64,000 bases of DNA. Origin: Caldicellulosiruptor diazotrophicus (GTDB taxonomy: Bacteria > Bacillota > Thermoanaerobacteria > Caldicellulosiruptorales > Caldicellulosiruptoraceae). Positions 17,264 to 26,936 of this stretch are shown piece by piece; within the stretch, counting starts at the first letter, position 1; each line of letters begins with the position of its first letter. Under the pieces are notes generated by a model. The model was not told the origin of the DNA. It made no database searches and saw only the letters and a list, made by a program, of their open reading frames with translations. The stretch lies in contig NZ_AP024480.1 in assembly GCF_017347585.1 (NCBI RefSeq), positions 1,572,001 to 1,636,000 on the forward strand, read 5' to 3'. The translations under genes were made by a program, and so were the position numbers.

Positions 17264-18137
17264 ATGTATTAGCATTTTTTTTAGGTGTATCATAAATATA
17301 TTTATCCTTCTTGTAATTCATAGGAGACACTCCATACTTTCTTTTAAACAATCTGCTAAAATAGTTCTGATCTTCTATTCCAACCATTTTTGAGATTTCT
17401 CCAATTGGAAGGTCTGTTGTTTCTATGAGCTCTTTTGATTTTTTGAGTCTTATATTGATTAGGTATTCCTTAAATGTTACACCAAGTTGCTTTTTGAAAA
17501 GATAACTTAAGTAAGTTGGTGACAAGTACACCATTTTTGCCAAATCGTCAAGTGTTATCTCCTCCATATAATGGTTTTTGATATATTCTATTATCCTTTC
17601 AATTGACGAAAGAGAAGAAATTCTTATCATCTCTGAGTCTATAATGTATTTTGCCACTATGTGCATCATATCAAGTACACTTTTCAGTTTTTCCTGGTCT
17701 ATGAAAGTTAGCTTGAAAAAACTCTCTCTTGCTCTTTGTACATCAACTGGTTGACCGTCTAATTTCTTTGCAATTTGTTCCCACATCTTTTCTGATGGCG
17801 GCTCTAAAAGAATCTGACCAATAAAAAGTGAACCTATATAGCTTGTGTTGAAAAACAGAGGAATAACAGCCTCAATAAGTCCCATGTGACACTTATAAAC
17901 ATAAATACCTTTTTTCTTTTGAGCAGTCTGGGCACCACTTATATCAGATTCTCTGCACGCTTCACCATTTTTGTAATAGTTTTTCATAATGGTGCAGAAC
18001 TCGCACGTGCCTTTCTTTTTATTCTCAACCCAATTGTTGTCAGCTGTCAAAAAGTTTGCTGAGATTCCTGTGATGTAAGAAAAGTTGTCTAAAACCGAAA
18101 TCAAATCGTCATACTTGATAATCTCTTTATAATCCAT
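17262..18137 (-). CDS. AraC-family regulator with PocR sensory domain
   Basis: 291 residues. The N-terminal ~160 residues form a PocR-type domain with conserved Cys residues (CEFCTIMKNYY, GEACRESD, YKCHMGLIEA) and IPLFFNTSYIGSLFIGQ. The C-terminal ~100 residues are two AraC helix-turn-helices (ITLDDLAKMVYLSPTYLSYLFKK and LPIGEISKMVGIEDQNYFSRLFK). PocR domains sense small metabolites such as 1,2-propanediol or other diols. Placement upstream of galT suggests a sugar role, but a terminator separates them, so the target is unproven. Confidence 0.88.
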   Translation of the reverse strand: MDYKEIIKYDDLISVLDNFSYITGISANFLTADNNWVENKKKGTCEFCTIMKNYYKNGEACRESDISGAQTAQKKKGIYVYKCHMGLIEAVIPLFFNTSYIGSLFIGQILLEPPSEKMWEQIAKKLDGQPVDVQRARESFFKLTFIDQEKLKSVLDMMHIVAKYIIDSEMIRISSLSSIERIIEYIKNHYMEEITLDDLAKMVYLSPTYLSYLFKKQLGVTFKEYLINIRLKKSKELIETTDLPIGEISKMVGIEDQNYFSRLFKRKYGVSPMNYKKDKYIYDTPKKNANT

Positions 18138-18160
18138 ACCAATTTACACCCTCTATAATC

Positions 18161-18577
18161 TTAATCAATACAGACCACTTTGATATCATTTCGCATGAAA
18201 ATATCTGCTGTGATGCCATTCCCTTCAATCAGTTTTCTTGAAAAGCTTCCGTCATAGATTTTGCCACAGCCACAAGAAGGACTTTTAGACTTTAAAAATG
18301 CAATCTGTGCACCGAAAAACCTTGCAAGTTTTAAAGCCTCATACGCACCTTTATAAAAATTATTGGTAAAATCCCTACCTGTTAAATCAATAACCCTGCC
18401 ATCTTTTATCTCACAGGGATTTCGTGGTGTTGGAAGTCCACCAAGCTGTTCAGGACAAATGGGAATAAGAATGTACTCATTTTTCAATCTTTCAACAACT
18501 TCTTCTCTTAAATTGTTTGTCCCATCATATTTTGTGTTAAGACCTATAAGACAGCTGCTGATGATCGCATACCTCAT
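18161..18577 (-). CDS. DUF523 protein, TudS-like [4Fe-4S] desulfidase candidate
   Basis: 138 residues matching DUF523: ISSCLIGLNTKYDG at the start, ICPEQLGGLPTPR in the middle and KSKSPSCGCGKIYDG towards the end. Members of this family (TudS) use an oxygen-sensitive iron-sulfur cluster to remove sulfur from thiouracil or 2-thiouridine; the conserved Cys at 9, near 41 and near 101 are the likely ligands. Its ATG overlaps the engB end by four bases. The desulfidase role is known for some members only; here it is inference. Confidence 0.8.
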   Translation of the reverse strand: MRYAIISSCLIGLNTKYDGTNNLREEVVERLKNEYILIPICPEQLGGLPTPRNPCEIKDGRVIDLTGRDFTNNFYKGAYEALKLARFFGAQIAFLKSKSPSCGCGKIYDGSFSRKLIEGNGITADIFMRNDIKVVCID

Positions 18578-19188
18578 TTTTTACCCTTCTCCTGCAATAT
18601 TGCCTCTTCCATAAACTTAATTATAGCATACTGGACCTGTTTTACTCCCATACCAGATTTGGCAGAAAATTGGTAAAATAGTTCCTTTTCAATCCCCAGT
18701 TCTTTTGAAATAAGCACTGTATTTTTTGCAAGTTCATTATTCGAAAGTTTATCACACTTTGTTAGAACAATCATTATTGGAATTTCTTTTTTGTCAAAAA
18801 AGCCAAGCATTATTTTATCATCTTCTGTGGGAAGATGTCTTGAATCTAAAAGTAAAACAGAAAGTTTTAGCTCCTGCCTTTCAAGCAAGTACTCCTCAAT
18901 CATTGTTTTCCATCTTCGTTTTTCCTCTTTTGAAACCTCGGCATAACCATAACCTGGAAGATCTACAACCCTGAACTTGTTGTCTATATTGAAAAAATTG
19001 ATTGTTCGGGTTTTACCTGGGGTTGACCCAACCTTTGCAAGCTTGTCTTTGAACACGGCATTTATAAAAGAAGATTTCCCCACGTTTGACCTTCCGCATA
19101 TGCACATCTCTGGCATTTTAATCGGCGGATAGTCTTCTTTTTTCACAGCAACCTTTTCAAGCCTTGCATTTGAAAGATTGATTTTCAA
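18574..19188 (-). CDS. engB: ribosome biogenesis GTP-binding protein EngB (YsxC)
   Basis: Small GTPase for late 50S assembly. G1 is GRSNVGKSSF, G3 is VDLPGYGYAEV (the YGYA extension is specific to EngB) and G4 is LTKCDK. Length is about 204 residues. The TTG at 19188 lies nine bases after GGGGGTG; a GTG at 19200 is in frame but too close to that site. It follows lon by a few bases, the same lon-engB pair as in Bacillus. Confidence 0.94.
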   Translation of the reverse strand: MKINLSNARLEKVAVKKEDYPPIKMPEMCICGRSNVGKSSFINAVFKDKLAKVGSTPGKTRTINFFNIDNKFRVVDLPGYGYAEVSKEEKRRWKTMIEEYLLERQELKLSVLLLDSRHLPTEDDKIMLGFFDKKEIPIMIVLTKCDKLSNNELAKNTVLISKELGIEKELFYQFSAKSGMGVKQVQYAIIKFMEEAILQEKGKK

Positions 19189-19205
19189 ATTAATTTTCAC
19201 CCCCT

Positions 19206-21533
19206 TTACTTTACAATCGCAATATTAAATACCTCATCAATTGTCTTTACAAATATAAAGTTCATATCTTTCTTCACATAGTCTTCAAGCTCATCCACAT
19301 CCTTTTTGTTTTCAAAAGGAAGAATAACGTTTTTTATACCCACTCTTTTTGCTGCTAAAACCTTCTCTTTTACACCGCCAATTGGAAGTACTCTGCCGCT
19401 TAAAGTAATCTCTCCTGTCATAGCAATATCGTATCTAACCTTTCTCTGTGAAAGTGCTGAAACCATTGCAGTTGCCATTGTTACTCCAGCAGACGGTCCA
19501 TCTTTTGGAATAGCACCTTCTGGAACATGAATGTGAATATCACACTCTTTGTAAAAGTTTTCGTCAATCCCAAGTTCTTTGGCCCTTGACCTTATAATGC
19601 TCACAGCTGCCTTTGCTGACTCTTTCATGACATCTCCAAGCTGGCCTGTGAGCTCCAATTTGCCACTCCCAGGCATCACAAGCGCTTCGACATAGAGCGT
19701 CTCTCCGCCAAAAGGTGTCCATGCAAGACCTGTCACAATTCCAACTCTGTCTTGCTCAATCAGCTCATCTCTTCTGTACTTTCGAACACCTAAATACTTT
19801 TCCAAATTTTTTTGAGTAACTCTTACAATTTTCTTGTTTTCTTCTAAAATCTCTTTAGCAACTCGTCGGCAAAGTCTTGCAATTTCTCTTTCTAAGTTTC
19901 TTACACCAGATTCGCGCGTGTAGAATGTTATTACATCTCTAATAGCTTCTGTTTCACATCTTAGCTGAGATTTTTTGAGCCCATTTTGTTCCATCTGTTT
20001 AGGCAAAAGATACCTTCTTGCAATCTCAAGCTTCTCTTCTTCAGTATATCCTGTAATCTCAATCACTTCGAGCCTGTCAAGCAAAGGTCTTGGGATTGTT
20101 TCAAGTGTGTTTGCTGTCGCAATAAACATTACCTCAGATAAATCAAAAGGAATTTCAATATAATGGTCGCGGAATGCAAAGTTCTGTTCACTGTCCAAAA
20201 CCTCCAAAAGTGCTGATGCAGGGTCACCTCTAAAATCGTGTGACATTTTGTCAATTTCATCTAAAAGTATAAGAGGGTTTTTTGTCTTTGCCTGACGAAG
20301 AGCATAAATAATTCTTCCTGGCATTGCCCCAACATAGGTTTTCCTATGTCCTCGTATCTCTGCTTCATCCCGAAGACCACCAAGTGAGATTCTTACATAA
20401 TTTCTGTTAATTGCACGTGCTATCGACTTTGCAATTGATGTCTTTCCAACACCAGGTGGTCCCACTAAACACAAAATAGGTCCTTTCATATCGTTTTTTA
20501 GTTTCCTTACAGCAATATACTCAAGTATTCTCTCTTTAACTTTTGTAAGTCCATAATGGTCTTCATCAAGCACATTTTTGACCACATTTATATCAATTTT
20601 CTCAACACTTCTTACATTCCATGGAAGGTCAACAATCCAGTCAAGATACGTTCTTATAACCCCAACCTCAGGCGAGTTTGGAGGCAATTTCTCAAGCCTA
20701 TCTATTTCTTTGAACACCTTTTGAAGACTTTCCTGACTCAGTCCAAGTTTTCTGACCTGCTCTCTATATTCCTCTGCCTCAGAAAAAAGACTATCTTTTT
20801 CCCCAAGTTCACTCTGGATTGCTTTAAGTTGTTCTCTCAGGTAATATTCTTTTTGAGTCTTATCTATCTGTTTTTTAACTCTAATAGCAATTTTCCTTTC
20901 AATCTCAATTATTTCTTTTTCTTTTAATAACGTCTCATATAGCTTTGCAAGTCTTTCTTTCAAGTCAACTTTTTCAAGCAAAAGCTGCTTATCTTCAAGC
21001 TTTACAACAACATTTGCGGCTATAACATCTGCAAGCTGGTCAGGGCTTTGAATTGTGGTGACAGACAAAATAGCATCAGGAGGAATTTTGTTTGTAAGTC
21101 TTGCAAACTCTTCAAATGCTCCAACCACATTTCTTATGAGTGCCTCTAATTCAGGGTCATCTTCTAATTTAACCTCACTTTCTTTGTACTCTTCAACCTC
21201 AACTAAAAAATATGGGTCTGTTGACAAATATTTTATTACACGTGCTCTATAGAGCCCTTCAACAAGTATCCTTGAAGTATCGCTTGGCAGTTTTAACATC
21301 TGCTTTACCTTTGCAACTGTGCCAAACTGATACATATCATCTGGTGCTGGTTCTTCTTGTTTGGGGTCTTTTTGAGAAAGAAGTAAAACAAGCTGGTCGT
21401 TTTCCATGGCTTGTTCTAATGCCTTAAGAGAAATTTGTCTTCCAACATCAAAGTGAAGCATCATGTATGGAAAAACCACAAGCCCACGCAGAGGAATCAC
21501 TGGTATTGTTCTTGTAGATACTGTACTGCTCAA
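19206..21533 (-). CDS. lon: ATP-dependent protease La
   Basis: Hexameric cytoplasmic AAA+ serine protease for damaged and regulatory proteins. Order: N-terminal substrate domain ([23 protein letters not shown]), long coiled-coil (about 190-260), AAA+ module with GPPGVGKTS near 360, and C-terminal protease domain with [10 protein letters not shown] holding the catalytic Ser and the Lys about 43 residues later. 775 residues is full length. The start is a TTG at 21533, ten bases after GGAGG, so translation may be moderate. First gene of the lon-engB-DUF523-PocR/AraC set. Confidence 0.96.
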   Translation of the reverse strand: MSSTVSTRTIPVIPLRGLVVFPYMMLHFDVGRQISLKALEQAMENDQLVLLLSQKDPKQEEPAPDDMYQFGTVAKVKQMLKLPSDTSRILVEGLYRARVIKYLSTDPYFLVEVEEYKESEVKLEDDPELEALIRNVVGAFEEFARLTNKIPPDAILSVTTIQSPDQLADVIAANVVVKLEDKQLLLEKVDLKERLAKLYETLLKEKEIIEIERKIAIRVKKQIDKTQKEYYLREQLKAIQSELGEKDSLFSEAEEYREQVRKLGLSQESLQKVFKEIDRLEKLPPNSPEVGVIRTYLDWIVDLPWNVRSVEKIDINVVKNVLDEDHYGLTKVKERILEYIAVRKLKNDMKGPILCLVGPPGVGKTSIAKSIARAINRNYVRISLGGLRDEAEIRGHRKTYVGAMPGRIIYALRQAKTKNPLILLDEIDKMSHDFRGDPASALLEVLDSEQNFAFRDHYIEIPFDLSEVMFIATANTLETIPRPLLDRLEVIEITGYTEEEKLEIARRYLLPKQMEQNGLKKSQLRCETEAIRDVITFYTRESGVRNLEREIARLCRRVAKEILEENKKIVRVTQKNLEKYLGVRKYRRDELIEQDRVGIVTGLAWTPFGGETLYVEALVMPGSGKLELTGQLGDVMKESAKAAVSIIRSRAKELGIDENFYKECDIHIHVPEGAIPKDGPSAGVTMATAMVSALSQRKVRYDIAMTGEITLSGRVLPIGGVKEKVLAAKRVGIKNVILPFENKKDVDELEDYVKKDMNFIFVKTIDEVFNIAIVK

Positions 21534-21613
21534 ATTTTATCTGCCTCCGTTTTTATAATTTTATTTCAGGGTGTATAATTATATTAAAAACTCTTTAAAA
21601 GGAGCTAATTGCC

Positions 21614-22180
21614 ATGATGGAAAACTTGATAGACAAACTTATTCAAAATCCTATTATACCAGCTATAAGAGACAAAGCAATACTTGAATATGCAATAAAC
21701 TCTGAGTGCAAAATCGTTTTTCTTCTTCACTCATCTATTTTAACCATTAAAGATGAAATTAATATGATAAAACAGAAAAACAAAATAGTCTTCGTCCACA
21801 TAGACCTAATTGAAGGTGTGGGAAAAGATGAAAAAGGGATCGAGTTTTTAATAAACTGCGGTGCTGATGGTATTATATCAACAAGACAAAACTTAATCAA
21901 CTATGCCGCTTCTCTTTTTATACCCTGTGTTCAAAGAATATTTTTGATAGACTCTCAGTCAATAACATCCGGTCTTAAGATAATTGAAAACTCCAAGCCA
22001 ACACTAATTGAGGTGCTACCAGGTGTAATACCAAAAGCAATACAAAGGCTGGCCATTTCTACCACAGTCCCTATCATCGCAGGAGGAATGATTGAGACAA
22101 AAGATGAGATAATTCAAGCTCTGTCTTCAGGAGCTGTAGCAATCTCAACAAGCAAACATACTCTTTTTTCAATTATCTAA
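21614..22180 (+). CDS. glpP: glycerol-3-phosphate-responsive antiterminator
   Basis: 188-residue GlpP. The fold is a small TIM-like barrel: NPIIPAIRDKAIL at the start, CKIVFLLHSSIL, VFVHIDLIEGVGKDEKGIEFL, GADGIISTRQNLI, and IIAGGMIETKDEIIQALSSGAVAISTS. GlpP with bound glycerol-3-phosphate binds leader mRNA and prevents termination ahead of glp genes. Here it is encoded convergently with a glpA-like operon whose leader contains a strong terminator (25304-25352), its probable target. AAAAGGAGC precedes the ATG and TATAAT lies upstream near 21575. Confidence 0.93.
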   Translation: MMENLIDKLIQNPIIPAIRDKAILEYAINSECKIVFLLHSSILTIKDEINMIKQKNKIVFVHIDLIEGVGKDEKGIEFLINCGADGIISTRQNLINYAASLFIPCVQRIFLIDSQSITSGLKIIENSKPTLIEVLPGVIPKAIQRLAISTTVPIIAGGMIETKDEIIQALSSGAVAISTSKHTLFSII

Positions 22181-22546
22181 TGATTCTTTTTGACCAACTC
22201 TTCTTGTTGTAACAACATCAGCACCAGTATCAAGAATATTTTTCACAATCACACTTCCTATCTCAACTGGTGCTAAAACCTCTATGCCTTTTAAGATAGA
22301 GATAGCTTCAAAAATCTTCTCCTTAGGAATAGGTTTGGTTGTTCGAACAGGTACAAACTCTATCTCACCACTTTTAACATGGACTGTGGTTGTAAGAATT
22401 CTTTTAGGGTTTGTAAACTCTTCTTTTGCCCACTTCATCCCTCTTGTGCACCCAAATCCGACAAACTCAAAAGTACCGCCTTGCTCCTTTTTTTCAATTA
22501 TGCAGCCTCTCGGGCAAAGAATGCATGTGACTTTATTTTTCTGCAT
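22169..22546 (-). CDS. DUF1667 small cysteine protein of the glycerol-3-phosphate dehydrogenase set
   Basis: 125 residues; DUF1667 family. CILCPRGCIIE and GFGCTRGMKWAKEE give four Cys that probably bind an iron-sulfur cluster, followed by NPKRILTTTV and RTTKPIPKE. In Clostridia this gene occurs with a GlpA-like dehydrogenase and an FAD/NAD oxidoreductase, as here, and likely supplies the third subunit of an anaerobic complex. Its end overlaps glpP on the other strand by 12 bases. Confidence 0.87.
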   Translation of the reverse strand: MQKNKVTCILCPRGCIIEKKEQGGTFEFVGFGCTRGMKWAKEEFTNPKRILTTTVHVKSGEIEFVPVRTTKPIPKEKIFEAISILKGIEVLAPVEIGSVIVKNILDTGADVVTTRRVGQKESLDN

Positions 22547-22573
22547 CTTGGCTTCTTCTCTCCTTTTTTGCCT

Positions 22574-23836
22574 TTAAATGTTTTGTAAGCTCACCACAAT
22601 ATCATTAGAAAAATCCAGCTGAGAGAGAATCTTTTGTGAAATTTCTATACTCTCCATCTCCCCAGGTGTTAGAATGCTTTTTTTGTACTCAACAAGAACC
22701 TTGCCTGCATTGGAAACAGTCACAATAGCATCTTTATAGAAATTATCTACCCTAAATCTGAGAACAAAGGGCTGGACAAAGTTCTTGTTTAGCTTTTGCG
22801 GCACAACATATCTTATACCCTCTTTTGCCACTATATTTACATGAATATTGTTTTCAAAAAGCTCAGGGTGCTGAGAATATATTGCAGCATACCTTCCTGC
22901 TATCTGTGCCTCTAATGTAACATTGTCAACAAGGTCATGAACATGAAGAACATTTCCACAGGCAAATATACCTTTTTGCGAAGTTGAAAATGTATTGTCA
23001 ACAACTGGACCTCCTGTTTTGATATCAAGAACAATTCCAGCTTTTTTACTCAGTTCATTTTCAGGTATCAGCCCCACAGAAAATAGCACAGTGTCGCATT
23101 CGATAAACCTTTCTGTTGCTGGAATTTCTTGAAGCTGAGAATCCACTTTTGCAATTGTAACCCCTTCAACTCTGTATTTACCATGAATCTTTACAACCTT
23201 GTGTGATAAAAGAAGAGGTATTCCAAAATCGTCCAAGCATTGAACAATGTTTCTTCTAAGCCCTGTAGAGTAGGGCATTATCTCCACCACTGCCTTTACC
23301 TCTATCCCTTCCAAAGTAAGACGTCTTGCCATGATAAGACCTATATCCCCAGACCCAACAATTACCGCTTTTTTGCCAATCCTGTACCCTTCAATATTTA
23401 TAAGTCTCTGTGCCTGGCCTGCTGTGAAAATCCCCGCAGGTCTTGTTCCAGGTGTTATTATAGCACCTCTTGTTCTTTCTCTACATCCCATTGCAAGCAC
23501 AATCGCATCTGCTTTTATCCTCTTAAGTCCTTTTTTATTGACAGCTACTATTTCCTTTTCTGGAGTTATGTCTATCACATGAGTTTCGGTAAGATACTCT
23601 ATCCGATTTTCTACTACCTGCTCAACAAATCTGTGGGCATACTCAGGCCCTGTTAGTTCTTCCTTGAAATAGTGAAGTCCAAAGCCAGGATGAATACACT
23701 GGTTTAAAATTCCTCCTAAAAACTTGTCTCTCTCTATTATCAGCACTTTTTTATCATCCAAGATTTTAAAACTTTCCAAAGCTGCCGCAAGACCAGCCGG
23801 TCCCCCACCTATTACAACTACTTTGTATTTTTCCAT
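22574..23836 (-). CDS. FAD-dependent NAD(P) oxidoreductase, partner of GlpA-like dehydrogenase
   Basis: 420 residues of the pyridine nucleotide-disulphide oxidoreductase type. KVVVIGGGPAGLAAALES binds FAD; IGKKAVIVGSGDIGLIMARRL is the NAD(P) Rossmann motif; KGIFACGNVLHVHDLVDNV is the C-terminal FAD motif. CRERTRGAIITPGTRPAG is characteristic of the GlpB/opine oxidase-like group. It lies between the GlpA-like gene and DUF1667 and probably moves electrons between them. Confidence 0.88.
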   Translation of the reverse strand: MEKYKVVVIGGGPAGLAAALESFKILDDKKVLIIERDKFLGGILNQCIHPGFGLHYFKEELTGPEYAHRFVEQVVENRIEYLTETHVIDITPEKEIVAVNKKGLKRIKADAIVLAMGCRERTRGAIITPGTRPAGIFTAGQAQRLINIEGYRIGKKAVIVGSGDIGLIMARRLTLEGIEVKAVVEIMPYSTGLRRNIVQCLDDFGIPLLLSHKVVKIHGKYRVEGVTIAKVDSQLQEIPATERFIECDTVLFSVGLIPENELSKKAGIVLDIKTGGPVVDNTFSTSQKGIFACGNVLHVHDLVDNVTLEAQIAGRYAAIYSQHPELFENNIHVNIVAKEGIRYVVPQKLNKNFVQPFVLRFRVDNFYKDAIVTVSNAGKVLVEYKKSILTPGEMESIEISQKILSQLDFSNDIVVSLQNI

Positions 23837-23837
23837 C

Positions 23838-25277
23838 TCACTCTTCCCACCTTTTCTCGGTCAGAATATAAGAGTTCTTCCCGAACTTTGTTATTTTGGT
23901 TTTGTCAATTTTTAGCTCCCTTGAAAGAATACCTATCACACGAGGTAAACAAAAACCGCCCTGACACCTTCCCATACCAGCTCTTGTTCTTCTTTTAATA
24001 CCATCTATGGTTCTTGCACCTCTTTTTATTGCCTCAAGAATTTCGTATTCAGACACAAGCTCACATCTGCATACAATGTTTCCAAAGCTCGGATAAAGCT
24101 TAATCATTCTTACTCTTTCTTCATCAGAAAGTTTTAAAAACCTTTTTATATCTTCTCTATAAGGATTAAAATTAAGATTCCTTTTTGCGTTAAGTTTGCT
24201 GCTAACCTTTTCAGCAATATACCTTCCTATCGCCACTGATGAGGTAAGACCTGGTGACTCAATTCCTGCAACGTTTATGAAGTTTTCAACATTCTCATCT
24301 TCTTCAATGATAAAGTCATGATTATCCGGTGTTGCTCTGATTCCAGAAAAGGTTGTTATTACATCTCTCTTGCTCAGGCTTGGCAATACTTTCTTTGCCT
24401 TTTCAAATACCTCATCAAGCCCCTTTTGGGTTGTAGCTGTGTCATCCTTGTCATCTATATACTCAGAGTTTGGTCCAATAAGTACATTTCCATCTACAGT
24501 CGGGGCAACTAAAATCCCTTTCCCCTTTTCTGTGGGTACCTGGAAAATGACTCTGGTAACTGGCATCTTATCTGGCTTGTCTAAGATGTAGTACTGTCCG
24601 CGTCTTGGATATATTTTAAAAAGCTTTGCTCCTGCCAATTTACTTATTTCATCTGCATACACTCCTGCGCAATTTATCAAAACCCTGGTTTTTATAAAGC
24701 GGCTGTCCGCTGAATGAACCACAAAATAGTCTCCATCTTTTTCTATTTTGCAGACTTCAAAGCTAAATATTATATCTGCTCCATTTTGAACAGCATTTTC
24801 AAAAAGGGCGACTGTTAATTTATACGGATTTGTAATTCCCGAGTAAGGAGCAAAAAGTGCTGCTTTTATGTTTCTGCTCAAATTCGGCTCATTTTCAAAA
24901 ACCCACTCTTGACTTTTTATCTCAAGTCCTTTAACACCATTTCTTTTTCCTCTTTGCAAAAGTTCTTCCAACACATTTATCTCATAATCATCAAATGCAA
25001 CCACAAGTGACCCAACCATCTTATACTCAACATCAAGTTCATTGCAAATATCTGCAAATATATTGTTCCCCTCAACATTGAATCTTGCCTTTTTGGTTCC
25101 TTCAATTGGGTCATAACCTGCGTGAACTATTGCGGAGTTTGCTTTGGACGCACCTTCTGCGACATCTTCCATTTTTTCGAGGCAACACACGTTCAATCTA
25201 TAACGTGTTAACTCTCTTAAAATTGACATGCCAACTATCCCTGCTCCTATTACAGTAACGTCATAAATTCTACTCAT
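23838..25277 (-). CDS. anaerobic glycerol-3-phosphate dehydrogenase, GlpA-like
   Basis: 479 residues. DAO-type FAD domain (VTVIGAGIVGMSILREL at the start, CLEKMEDVAEGASKANSAIVHAGYDP, FSGIRATPDNHDFII) followed by a C-terminal BFD-like [2Fe-2S] domain, VCRCELVSEYEI, then RRTRAGMGRCQGGFCLPRV, supplying four Cys. This architecture is GlpA of the anaerobic complex rather than aerobic GlpD. The ATG at 25277 follows AAAGGGTGAT. First gene after a leader terminator that GlpP probably controls. Confidence 0.9.
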   Translation of the reverse strand: MSRIYDVTVIGAGIVGMSILRELTRYRLNVCCLEKMEDVAEGASKANSAIVHAGYDPIEGTKKARFNVEGNNIFADICNELDVEYKMVGSLVVAFDDYEINVLEELLQRGKRNGVKGLEIKSQEWVFENEPNLSRNIKAALFAPYSGITNPYKLTVALFENAVQNGADIIFSFEVCKIEKDGDYFVVHSADSRFIKTRVLINCAGVYADEISKLAGAKLFKIYPRRGQYYILDKPDKMPVTRVIFQVPTEKGKGILVAPTVDGNVLIGPNSEYIDDKDDTATTQKGLDEVFEKAKKVLPSLSKRDVITTFSGIRATPDNHDFIIEEDENVENFINVAGIESPGLTSSVAIGRYIAEKVSSKLNAKRNLNFNPYREDIKRFLKLSDEERVRMIKLYPSFGNIVCRCELVSEYEILEAIKRGARTIDGIKRRTRAGMGRCQGGFCLPRVIGILSRELKIDKTKITKFGKNSYILTEKRWEE

Positions 25278-25303
25278 ATTATCACCCTTTTCAAAATATG
25301 GTA

Positions 25304-25352
25304 AATAAAAAACCTGCAAATAGCTCCTTTTTAAATGAAGCTATTTGCAGGC
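25304..25352 (-). terminator. leader terminator, probable GlpP antitermination target
   Basis: Minus strand: CCTGCAAATAGCT pairs perfectly with AGCTATTTGCAGG (13 bp, 13-base loop) and is followed by TTTTTTATTTA. It lies between the promoter (25377-25405) and the glpA-like start (25277), so it would stop transcription before the operon unless antiterminated. The glpP gene is at the other end of the same operon. Confidence 0.85.
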
Positions 25353-25376
25353 TCTCCACATCTCTTGCCAAGCTTT

Positions 25377-25405
25377 ATTTTAAGATAATTCAATCAAAAA
25401 ATCAA
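25377..25405 (-). promoter_or_regulatory. sigma-A promoter of the glpA-like operon
   Basis: TTGATT (25405-25400), 17-base spacer, TAAAAT (25382-25377) on the minus strand. Predicted transcription starts about 25370, leaving a short leader before the terminator stem. Confidence 0.65.
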
Positions 25406-25435
25406 TAAAAATTTTTCAAATATCATTATAAAACC

Positions 25436-25606
25436 TTATGTCTGATCCATGCTGGTCAGAACATTATCAAAATAGTTTATATTACACCTTTTCCCGTCCC
25501 AGTGAATACAGACATCACAGCTTATATCGCCTTTATGAGAGTAACCCCCATCGTTAAATTCTGGGCAGAGTTTTGCAACTGCTCTTTGCTGTTCTTTGCT
25601 TGCCAT
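25436..25606 (-). CDS. 56-residue four-cysteine small protein
   Basis: ATG at 25606 follows AAGGGGTGG with good spacing; the stop is TAA at 25436. The product starts MASKEQQRAVAKLCPEF and contains CDVCIHWDGKRC, giving four Cys in a CX15CX2CX8C spacing that suits a small metal- or cluster-binding module. There is no signal peptide. It stands alone between the glp promoter and a divergent alcohol dehydrogenase gene. I do not recognise the family. Confidence 0.7.
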   Translation of the reverse strand: MASKEQQRAVAKLCPEFNDGGYSHKGDISCDVCIHWDGKRCNINYFDNVLTSMDQT

Positions 25607-25760
25607 GTTGTTTTACCACCCCTTGTTTAGTCTCAAAATACTTTCTATAATAAATAACTTTTCCTGCTAAGATGGTCTTTTATACATCTTTAGCACAAAA
25701 TATGTGCTATAATTTATCTTAAAGCGTAAATAGTATCTTACCATGAAGGAGGCCTTGAAA

Positions 25761-26855
25761 ATGAGCAAATTTTTCATGCCAACAAAGGTCATATTTGAAA
25801 AAGATGGTGTTTTAAAAAATAAAGACCTTTTCAGGCTCGGTAAAAAAGCTTTCATCGTGACATCTCCATCTTCTCTGATGAACGGTTCTTTAGAAGATGT
25901 AACAACTGTATTAAAGGAACTTTCAATTGAATATTCAATATACAGCAAAATTGCTCAAAACCCAAGTGTAGAACAGATAGATGAAGTTTCAAACTTGGCA
26001 AGAGAGTTTTCCCCAGACTTTATAATTGGAATCGGCGGAGGTTCTCCTCTTGACTCATCAAAGGCAGTGGCAGTGTTGTGTGCTGAAAAAAATCTAAAAG
26101 CTCAGGACCTTTTTGACTCAAAATTCGAAAAGTGCTTACCTATTGTTGCAATACCAACAACATGTGGTACTGGAAGCGAAGTTACGCCATATTCAATCTT
26201 GACCTTGAAAACCATCGAAAACAAGAAAAGTTTTTCTTCAGAATTGATTTTCCCGAAAATAGCAATTGTGGATTATAAATATCTTTTAACATTGCCATAT
26301 AACGTTATTGTAAATACCCTCTTTGATGCTCTTTCTCATGTGATAGAAGGCTACCTTTCAAAATCCTCAGACCATATAATTGAAGCTTACGCTAAAAAAG
26401 CATTGAGCCTGTTTGCAAGCTCAAAAGGTAATTTAAAAGAAAACCATCTAAAAGAAACTGACCTTGAAAAGTTTGCATGGATATCATTGATTGGTGGAAT
26501 AATTATTGCACAAACAGGTACTTTAATTGTTCATCCTTTAGGTTACAACCTTACTTATTACCATGACATCCCTCACGGAAGAGCCAATGCAATTTTACTT
26601 TCAAGCTTTTTGAGGCTTGAAAGCAAATATTTAAAAGAAGAAGTAAACTTTGTTTTAAACAACATGGACTTTGAAAGCATAGATGAATTTTCTGAGTTTG
26701 TAAGATTTTTTGTTAAAGAATCTATTCCAAAATTGTCAAGTGACAGGATGGAATATTATGCAAAAAGAGCACTTGAGTCTAAAAATGTAGCAAATTTAAA
26801 ACATACAGTCTCGCTTGATGAAATGATAGATGTTTTGAAAGGTTCCATTGAATAA
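25761..26855 (+). CDS. iron-containing alcohol dehydrogenase
   Basis: Group III Fe-ADH of 364 residues. GIGGGSPLDSSKA binds NAD(P); IPTTCGTGSEVTPYSIL is the family signature; Asp and His metal ligands lie in NTLFDALSHVIEGY, HPLGY and HDIPHGRANA. The ATG at 25761 is chosen because AAGGAGG ends ten bases before it. Substrate cannot be told from sequence; glycerol, butanol and 1,3-propanediol enzymes share the fold. TATAAT lies upstream at about 25708. Confidence 0.9.
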   Translation: MSKFFMPTKVIFEKDGVLKNKDLFRLGKKAFIVTSPSSLMNGSLEDVTTVLKELSIEYSIYSKIAQNPSVEQIDEVSNLAREFSPDFIIGIGGGSPLDSSKAVAVLCAEKNLKAQDLFDSKFEKCLPIVAIPTTCGTGSEVTPYSILTLKTIENKKSFSSELIFPKIAIVDYKYLLTLPYNVIVNTLFDALSHVIEGYLSKSSDHIIEAYAKKALSLFASSKGNLKENHLKETDLEKFAWISLIGGIIIAQTGTLIVHPLGYNLTYYHDIPHGRANAILLSSFLRLESKYLKEEVNFVLNNMDFESIDEFSEFVRFFVKESIPKLSSDRMEYYAKRALESKNVANLKHTVSLDEMIDVLKGSIE

Positions 26856-26936
26856 TTCTAAATAAACCATAGTTATATAATCGATTTACAAGGGTATAAT
26901 ATAATCAGGAAAATTACTTATAAGGAGAAGTTTATT

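Noticed and set aside
19975-21427. Several plus-strand open frames inside lon
   Set aside because: They are antisense to a full-length conserved gene, lack ribosome sites and have no recognisable protein features.
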